Below, in pieces: positions 57,301 through 64,000 of a stretch of 64,000 nt of DNA. The first letter of the stretch is position 1, and each line of letters starts with the position of its first letter. The notes under the pieces are model-generated. The model was not told where the DNA came from, did not search any database, and saw only the letters and a program-made list of their open reading frames with translations. The position numbers and the translations under genes were made by a program. This DNA is from Adenanthera pavonina (Eukaryota; Streptophyta; Magnoliopsida; Fabales; Fabaceae), in assembly GCA_026686845.1 (NCBI GenBank), contig JAIVEN010000009.1, positions 41,949,001 to 42,013,000 on the forward strand, given 5' to 3'.

Positions 57301-59810
57301 GAGAATACAGTTACGTCTCATCCTATTCAACCCAAATTAGTCTTAATCCAACATGCTTATCGGATTCCGGATGATTTGATACAAAAAAAAAAAAAATCAA
57401 AAGATTGACAATTTGGCAACTTGAAGTGGTTTCTGTTTAATCAAATGCTTGGGACCACTTTAATAAGAGAAAAGAGCAAACTCTAATAAATCATACCAAC
57501 TGACATGTTTGAGGTAAATCGTACTGTTTATAGCTTTACAAATAGTATAGTTTGTTATGAATTGTAGGTTCTATATTAAATCTACTTTGCAAATATCCCC
57601 CCTTTCTCTTCAATGTTGTGATTAAAGTGATATAATTAAGAGCAGTTTTTGAATGTTAAATAATTTTTTAAAAGATAAAGACTTTTAACTAATTGTAATT
57701 ACTTTCTTTAATCTGTATGATTTAGTTAAAGGAACCTTATAAAAAGGAACGGATGAAGTATTAACAATTTTGATAAAAACATGCAAAACTAGTCCTCAGG
57801 CTTTTTAACCACTTAGTCCTCCATAGTTGAAGGTAGCATTTTTCGAGCTTCGGAATAGGCAATATTCATTTTCTGGCAGGAAAAATAAAGGTAATATTAA
57901 TCTTAAATAAAGTGGAATGATTATGGATATTCCTAATACCTCTCAGTTCCTAGACTTCGACTTTGAAAATTTTTTTTAAAAGTGCAACTTCCTTGGGACG
58001 CAAGATTGATAGATTGTGGGCTTACTAAGTCCACCACACTAATAAAACCCACTGGACAACGGATCCATTAGGTTACAATAGGTAGTAGAATCCTCTCATA
58101 TTTAGTGACAAAAAAAAAATGAACTGTTCGCATTTTCTTGTGGGACTTTATGAAGAATGAAAATAAGGAAAGAAAAAGATATCAGCCTGAAATAGAATGG
58201 AATTTTGATATGGCAAAAAAAATTAAGAAAAAGAAGTCAATTGGAATGCGAGGATGGACGTCAATTTTGAGGGAGAGAATAGTGAGAGAGAGAGAGAACG
58301 GTAAGGATGAACGATGAAAAAGAAGAGACCTGTCATCTTTGACTTCGTCATTGTGCGCTTGCCGTTTGAAGCTCTACCTGAAGTTGTATGGGTGGACGAC
58401 AAAGTTGAAGTGGATGGGTTTTGCCCGAAAGTTTGCTTTAGGTATAAGGGTATTTTGGTAACCAAATTATGATTTCCAGGAGGCTCCAAAATATCCATCA
58501 AATACTTTAAGGACGGCCAATTCCAAAGTTCAATGAAATTTTGGCTTTCTTGGAAGGCATGTTTGTGACACACCAAATGAGATAATCCATTTATTCCTTT
58601 TGCTTTCCCTTTCCAAAGTTCATATTCCTTATAACCAAACAAGGCCTAAGTTTAAGGCGTCAAACGGAGAAAAACTACAATGGGAGCACTTACCCCTCAC
58701 TTGGGGCTCGACCTAACTCATATTTAAATTAGTCCGATTGTACTAAATATCATATGGTTTTTATTAAAAAATGGTTAAAGGGGAATTCACACTAATAACT
58801 GACTTTTTAACTGTATACGAGAAAGGGTGTGCTGGAAGAACAAGACTGAGGCAGTTAGAGGGAGACTTGAGGGTGGTTTTACTGTGTTGCTACTCTTGAT
58901 TTATCTTAATATATTAGTTGGAATTACATACATTCCCAAAATCTTTTATGATAACTCTCCAAAACCACTCAGTCATATATTAGTGGTAAAAATCCATTAT
59001 TCAAATTCAAAATGTTAATTCTAAACCTTTTCGTTAAGGAAATTATAGCAGCAAACATAACACTGAATTCAATTAGGTTACATTACAGCTACGTGTCAAT
59101 CTACCCAATCCAGCTACATGGCTTAATTCAAAACATAGCATCCAATACAACAAAACTCAAGTAATAAAATATGGTTCTACAAGCACCTACTTTTATTAAG
59201 AATTAACCCCCAAGGCAAAATTTTCCAAGTAGCTTTGATGGGGTCAGTGGGCACAAAAGGAGGCAGCGAATATCAGATATCAACCAGTACAATGCCTTTA
59301 TCCAGTCGAATGTAGGCATACATTTAACCTTAAAAAGTTTAAATAAATGATACTTACAATTATCTCCAAACAGAAAACTCCAAATTCCTGATTTTGAGGA
59401 TGGAAACATCTTCACCGTCACAGAGGGCACTGGTCCTTAGTCCTTGGATGCAACAGTTTCTGCATAAGTGGAACCATCGAGGGCAAAGCGGGCCACAGTG
59501 ATCAATGATGAAAAACCAGTGGGAATTTAAGTATAGAGGAGATATTCTTTAACTATACAGAATCACTTGTAAGCAATGAGGTCTTCCTCAATAATTTCAC
59601 AAACTCACAATTGATAAATTGAAACACCATATATGTTTTACAGAAAAAGAAAAGATGATAAATTTCCGTTAGTTTTAACATATTAAACATATGAATTCTA
59701 TATTATACTTACAGTCCTCAAAAACTGGTTGTAAATATTCCATGTTGTGTAAGATGCACCCCATGGCCATTACAGTTTACACTACAGGCCAAAAAGTCAG
59801 AACTGGTCTA
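54361..59810. other. Gene-poor AT-rich stretch
   Basis: 5.4 kb with no convincing gene. It contains a TGACG-motif cluster (55220-55379), inverted GA/TC microsatellites (56048-56236), a weak SINE-like block near 57240, and an open frame at 58223-58642 (minus) that I reject. The right end of that frame (complement of 58610-58650) begins AGGCCTTGTTTGGTTATAAG, like the end of a Tourist-type element. Confidence 0.45.
56048..56236. repeat. Inverted pair of GA and TC microsatellites
   Basis: A (GA)n tract with flanks at about 56048-56072 and a (TC)n tract at about 56209-56236 are inverted copies including short flanks (GAGAGGAGTC against GAGTCTCCTCTC), separated by about 140 bp of GC-richer DNA. 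Confidence 0.7.
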
Positions 59811-60115
59811 TGTCCGGATTCGGTGCTCATCAGGGTGATGAGTACATCGCTCTGGTGAAATCTGAACCATCCAGATCTGATTTTAACAGTCCAAATTTAT
59901 AGTTTTTTATTTTAACTTTTTTTAATAATAAAATTATTTTTTTAAAAAGTGATAATTAAAAAATTATCTTCATTTTACATTCTACATCTAATAAAATAAA
60001 AATATATTTAAAATATAATAATTAAACTAAATTAAATCTGAACCGTCCAGTTTTAATTTGGACGGTCCAGAAAATTCGTTGCTCATCACCCTGATGAGCA
60101 CCGAATCCGGACGCA
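59811..60115. mobile_element. Mutator-like MITE with 10-bp target duplication
   Basis: Left end TGTCCGGATTCGGTGCTCAT; the complement of the right end TGCGTCCGGATTCGGTGCTC. About 30 bases after the first few positions are perfect inverted copies. The direct repeat AACTGGTCTA flanks it exactly (59801-59810 and 60116-60125). Size 305 bp, no coding capacity. A 9-10 bp duplication with terminal repeats of this kind fits a non-autonomous Mutator-like element. The near-perfect ends argue for a fairly recent insertion. Confidence 0.88.
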
Positions 60116-60125
60116 AACTGGTCTA

Positions 60126-60965
60126 GATTCATCTGTATTGATTTCTTGCCACTCATTATTACAATTACTTTTGTTCGGCTCCTGCATTCACTGGGCTTGA
60201 CAGCATATGACATCTAAAGAAGAAACATGCAATCACATTGAATCTGATACCAGGTGTTACCATGGTTGATAAGAATGGTGTGCTATTATATTGTCCTTCT
60301 GCATCTGACAGTTTACAATTATGCTCCTTGCTGAATTGGTTTCCATGCCTCAAGTACATCCAGGATACTATCAAACGAACCATACAGAAGCTATCTTGAT
60401 TCACAAGAAAATTTTCACTTTTTTGTAAGGTTCAATTTCTGTCATTTTCTATGAAAAAAGAAAAGAAAATAAGACAGGCAGCTAGAGCAGACAAATCATG
60501 CAACCTATGTCATTGAAGATGTATTAACCATAGGAAAAGCTACGCTTCACAGAATGCAAAAGAGTAACTGCCTCCCGATGCACCTTAGACTTTGTTTTTT
60601 TTTTTTAAACCCTCCAAGCAAATGAGGAATCCTGCCCACCCACAGATTATAATGGAAATTTCATAAACATGATGCCAAGAAGAGAAAGTTGTAGCAACTA
60701 GATAGAAAAAATATGTAATAATCTATTTAGTTGAAGATGTATTGTCTACAGGAAATTCATGTTGAAGAGAAGCTACTCTTCACACAGTACATATATTGAA
60801 CTAAGAGACTAAAGATCCATTGCCTCCAATTGTACCTCAGAACAGATTTTGAGGGGAAAAAAAATAATAGCCTCCAAGCAAATGAAGGAGATCCTGTGAG
60901 CCCACAGATTATATGAGAATTTTCCGAACTTGGCACAAAACTGCATCTTACTATCAGATACTCAT
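60126..60965. other. 3' flank of the DOMON/b561 gene
   Basis: Probably 3' UTR and downstream DNA of the minus-strand gene. Two diverged copies of an approximately 190-bp segment lie at about 60510-60660 and 60730-60925 (listed separately). Confidence 0.5.
60510..60925. repeat. Diverged direct duplication downstream of the DOMON/b561 gene
   Basis: Both copies contain TTGAAGATGTATT, then GAAGCTAC/AAGCTACGCTTCACA, a TGCCTCC block, CCTCCAAGCAAATGA, AGGA..CCTG and CCCACAGATTATA, in the same order. They start at about 60514 and 60731. They differ by substitutions and small indels. Confidence 0.75.
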
Positions 60966-63685
60966 CTAACTTCTCAAAGGTTCCAATTGTAATTCCATTC
61001 TGGCAGAGGAATCTAACTCTTCCTCAGCAGCCATTCTAGATGGGCTCAAGAGATCAAGGGAATCGTCCGTCTCAAGATTACCAAACACCCAATTGCTTCT
61101 TCCAAATATCTGATCCTTTAGTAGCTGCTTTTCACGGTATTCTAGATAGCAACTATCAGAGCGAAGGTTAAGAACCAAACAGTCAAAGCCCAATTAAGTC
61201 CATGAATATTTTCAGCAACATATCTGTTTCCAAGATGCTTCATCCCAGTAAACAGTGCAGCAATGCCAACGACAATGGCAGATCTGCCAACAATTATGTG
61301 AAAGCATTCCCAAATACGCCTCTTAATGGGCACATGCTCCCCATTTCCTGGTTTTTGAGGTCTTAGGGATGCATTCACTGGCTGTATACAAGCCAACAAC
61401 GTTGCAGCAATGCCAAATTTAACATGCAATGAGCTGACATAGAACCCCTGCAGCTCCCCCACAGCAAAGAGAAGGGCAAGTAAAATAATAGCTAACCCTG
61501 AGTATTGCAGGTAAATATGACTCCTGTACCATAAATCACCCTTAAGATGCTTTGCATATCTGGCTGCCAATATACCACCAGGAAGCAAGATACCCCACGC
61601 GATAAACATCATAAACCCATGGACTGCTAAGACAGGAAGCAAGTCTTGCTCTGCTTCTGCAGAACCACGCATCAGTAGCACACGGATAGGCCTACTGCTT
61701 GTAAGAGAATGCATATTCCTCTCACTAAGAGTCTCATTAGTCCATGTAGCACCCATTGCCCAAACAACTTGAAGAGGAGTTGTGGGGTCAATGACATTTT
61801 TACATTCTGGCCTATTGCTTCGACTGCATGAGGGGTTCAAGGGACGTGTAAATTCCAATGTAATGATGCCATTTTCTGTTTTACATCTCACATATGTCAA
61901 ATTCTCATTTGTTTGATGAATACTTGAGGCATCCTTTCCATCAATCCAATAAGTGTTTACACGACCAACACCATTTTCATCGATCCAACCTACATAAGCA
62001 TAACTTTTTACCATTCCAGTTCCAAATCCTATTGCAAGGTATCCACTTTTTTTCTCGGCACGAGCTGCAACAGATATTTTATCCTTTCCCAATGTCCAAA
62101 AGAAGGTAACCTGTTGATCATCCAGAACAACACTGTTATTGTACATGTCTGACAGACCCCCATCAACTACCTCCACTTTCCAACCCATCTTCTGCTCAAA
62201 CAATGAATGATAGCAGATATGGTCAGGAGTGTTCCTGTCAGGAGCCCAAACTAACTCTTTGGGACTGGCTTGAACTCCTTCAGCTTCAGGGCCTCCAAAA
62301 TAAATAGTCTCAGTCGAATTCCTCAACGTTGCATTTCCACCAATTGGATCTGACGTAATATAAAGTGCAACATCATGCCCAGCTTGTATTGAAAACTTAA
62401 CTGGCACCCCTCTTTCCACTCTTAAGAGAGGAGCTTCCTTTTTGTTGATGTAAAGAACTTTAGCTGGATTTGGAGGGTTTGGATAGTGTAACGCTGGGCC
62501 TGATGAAATCACCAGTGGAACTTTTGCATCTGCAATGATAATATCTTGATCCTCCTTGTCTTCTGCATCCATAGGACCTAGACAGTCATTCAAATGCTGG
62601 GACACATTCAAAACCAAATGCCCATATGTCTCAAATGGTGACCCCCCATGATTTTGTGGAAGATAGTAAGGCTGATAAGAGTCAGGAGGTTTAATTAACC
62701 CCAAAGCCCAAATCACTGTCATATTTGCTGCATGGTTCACCGGGTGATCATACTTTTCTTGTACCTTACTCAATGGCCTCCGATAACGGATAAATGAGAC
62801 CCCATCCTTCCTGTGCCCATAAATCAACTCCGTCTTGTTTTCTAAAGCAACCCCTTCATGAGCTTCATAGACTGAATCCGGACATACCCCTTCTGGCGAT
62901 CCATCACTCTTGTTCATACACTCACTATACTTGGTAATGTAAAAGTCATCCACAAATGGAAAACCATCTACCGTAAACCCTGTCACAACCACATCAGCTC
63001 CAATCATGAGTTCAGAACCAGAAGATTTTGGGTCTGCCCACCCAAAAGCCATGTAATTGAGAATCCCAGTTGCAGCCTCCAGCCCAATATGAATGAAATC
63101 CTCCTTAACGTTTAGCGTCCATCTAACTCGGAAGTCCTTCGATAACACCTTACAATTCTCAAACATAGTTGGTTCTGTGTGATTAAGACCCTCCTCTGCC
63201 ACAGAATCGGCATTGCTTAGAGGCGAAGGAGCCAAACTAGGACTCGGAGATATCGTGGTGGTATTCATCAACTCCCCAAGCATGACATGCCCAAAATCGG
63301 AGGCAGTGGGGACGTCCCACACGGCCAGAACGGGGATCATATCCCATGTAATATTCTTCATCAAATGCACGACAAAGCTATCATTCTTGTATGTATCGTT
63401 CAGATTATGATCAGACACGATGAATCCCGCAGTGAAGTTCTCGAAATCAGGAGCGACTGCACCCCACCAATGGACATCGAACCCCGAAAGCATATCGAAT
63501 TGGGAAACCCTAAATGAACAATCATCGATTATTTTCACATGCCCTCTGAGCTGGTGCTGAACCATTTTGAACTCGGACTCGAAACCGACAAGGGGGCTGG
63601 TCTGGGTGCAGTACCCATCAGGATCCGCACATCCGAAGAACAAGTAGTTGAAGAGGAATGCTATAAGTATGGATTTGTGAAGCAT
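60966..63685 (-). CDS. DM13/DOMON/cytochrome b561 membrane protein with a C-terminal frameshift
   Basis: Single coding exon from ATG 63685. The frame is open for 847 residues to a TAG at 61144-61142. Layout: signal peptide (1-20), DM13-type domain (about 25-140), first DOMON domain (about 177-335, starting FENCKVLSKDFRVRWTLN), linker, second DOMON domain (about 515-650), then a cytochrome b561 core with five visible hydrophobic helices and the four haem histidines H689, H723, H754 and H796. This is the architecture of Arabidopsis At5g54830, predicted to move electrons across a membrane, probably with ascorbate. Many N-glycosylation sites fit an extracellular N-terminus. Near 61148 the frame shifts: the expected family tail (YLEYREKQ...RSNWVFGN...LDLLSPSR, 60 residues) continues in another frame to a stop at 60966. 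A one-base deletion in this copy, or a sequence error, explains it. Confidence 0.9.
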
Positions 63686-64000
63686 GAGGATGAGATCCCA
63701 GCGAAGAAGATCTACTATCCGTCCAATCCTCCGGACCCGAATTGCCGCTTCTCAAACAGTGACGAACCCGGAAGAAAACGGAGGTCGGCGGGTGAGATCG
63801 CCGTCGTCGCCGGTGGAAGTATTGTTGCGCGTTTAGTATTGTAATTTTAAAAGTCCGTTGTTGCGCCTTGGTGGTTGACGTGGGAATACGAAAGGCGAGA
63901 TCTTTGGTAGCTTAGCACGGAGACAAATTGGCGAGAGAGTTGTCATCAACCAAGCAGCGTTTTACGTGTAAATGGTATTCAATTTGTTGACAAATACAAC
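63686..64000. other. 5' flank of the DOMON/b561 gene
   Basis: GC-richer than the intergenic DNA, with a probable 5' UTR and core promoter of the minus-strand gene. The plus-strand open frame at 63539-63844 is antisense to it and has no family features. Confidence 0.55.

Noticed and set aside
58223..58642. Minus-strand open frame of 139 codons
   Set aside because: It has no family features. Its N-terminal end coincides with a transposon-like end (AGGCCTTGTTTGG) and its C-terminus comes from GA-rich repeats.
63539..63844. Plus-strand open frame at the right edge
   Set aside because: Antisense to the first part of the DOMON/b561 gene, with no recognisable protein.

Overview
The window is nuclear DNA of a flowering plant, a eudicot and most probably a legume. 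It is very AT-rich, its genes are spliced with plant-type introns, it holds many MITEs, and it contains a clear PINOID gene and an Athila-type LTR retrotransposon. The legume call is an inference from how the proteins read, not from any search. There are no bacterial features, rRNA genes, CRISPR arrays or convincing tRNA genes.

Layout. 1-1,130 holds a decayed retroelement-like remnant with a compact TATA promoter. Two Stowaway-like MITEs sit side by side at 2.6-3.2 kb. A small spliced gene for an LLPH/DUF2423-like nucleolar protein is at 3,872-4,953 (minus). A foldback-type element follows at 5.3-6.8 kb. From 7.03 to 22.7 kb lies a nested insertion: a dead L1-type LINE interrupted within its reverse transcriptase by a complete, young Athila-clade Ty3 retrotransposon (7,480-20,426; two 1,436-bp LTRs, 5-bp CAGAT target duplication, intact gag-pol and intact third ORF). 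A two-exon gene for a small, possibly mitochondrial protein is at 24,666-26,248 (plus), convergent with a four-exon GPI-anchored X8/callose-binding gene at 27,669-30,497 (minus).

From 30.5 to 45.5 kb there is no protein gene, only transposon debris: a DNA transposon carrying a degenerate minisatellite and a nested second element, a third Stowaway-like MITE, a dead RTE-type LINE end and a 0.4-kb tandem duplication. The PINOID auxin-transport kinase gene is at 46,069-48,011 (plus), preceded by four perfect G-boxes. From 48 to 59.8 kb is another gene-poor AT-rich stretch with more MITEs. A Mutator-like MITE with 10-bp target duplications lies at 59.8-60.1 kb. The window ends with an almost intronless DM13/DOMON/cytochrome b561 gene (60,966-63,685, minus) that carries an apparent 1-base frameshift in its last membrane helix.

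The host genes are unrelated in function (ribosome biogenesis, a probable organellar protein, plasmodesmal wall, auxin polarity, membrane electron transport). The most unusual signal is inside the retrotransposon: 8-bp GCCGCGGC palindromes arranged as pairs whose starts are 20 bp apart (once 21). Two pairs lie in each LTR and three more lie between pol and the third ORF.
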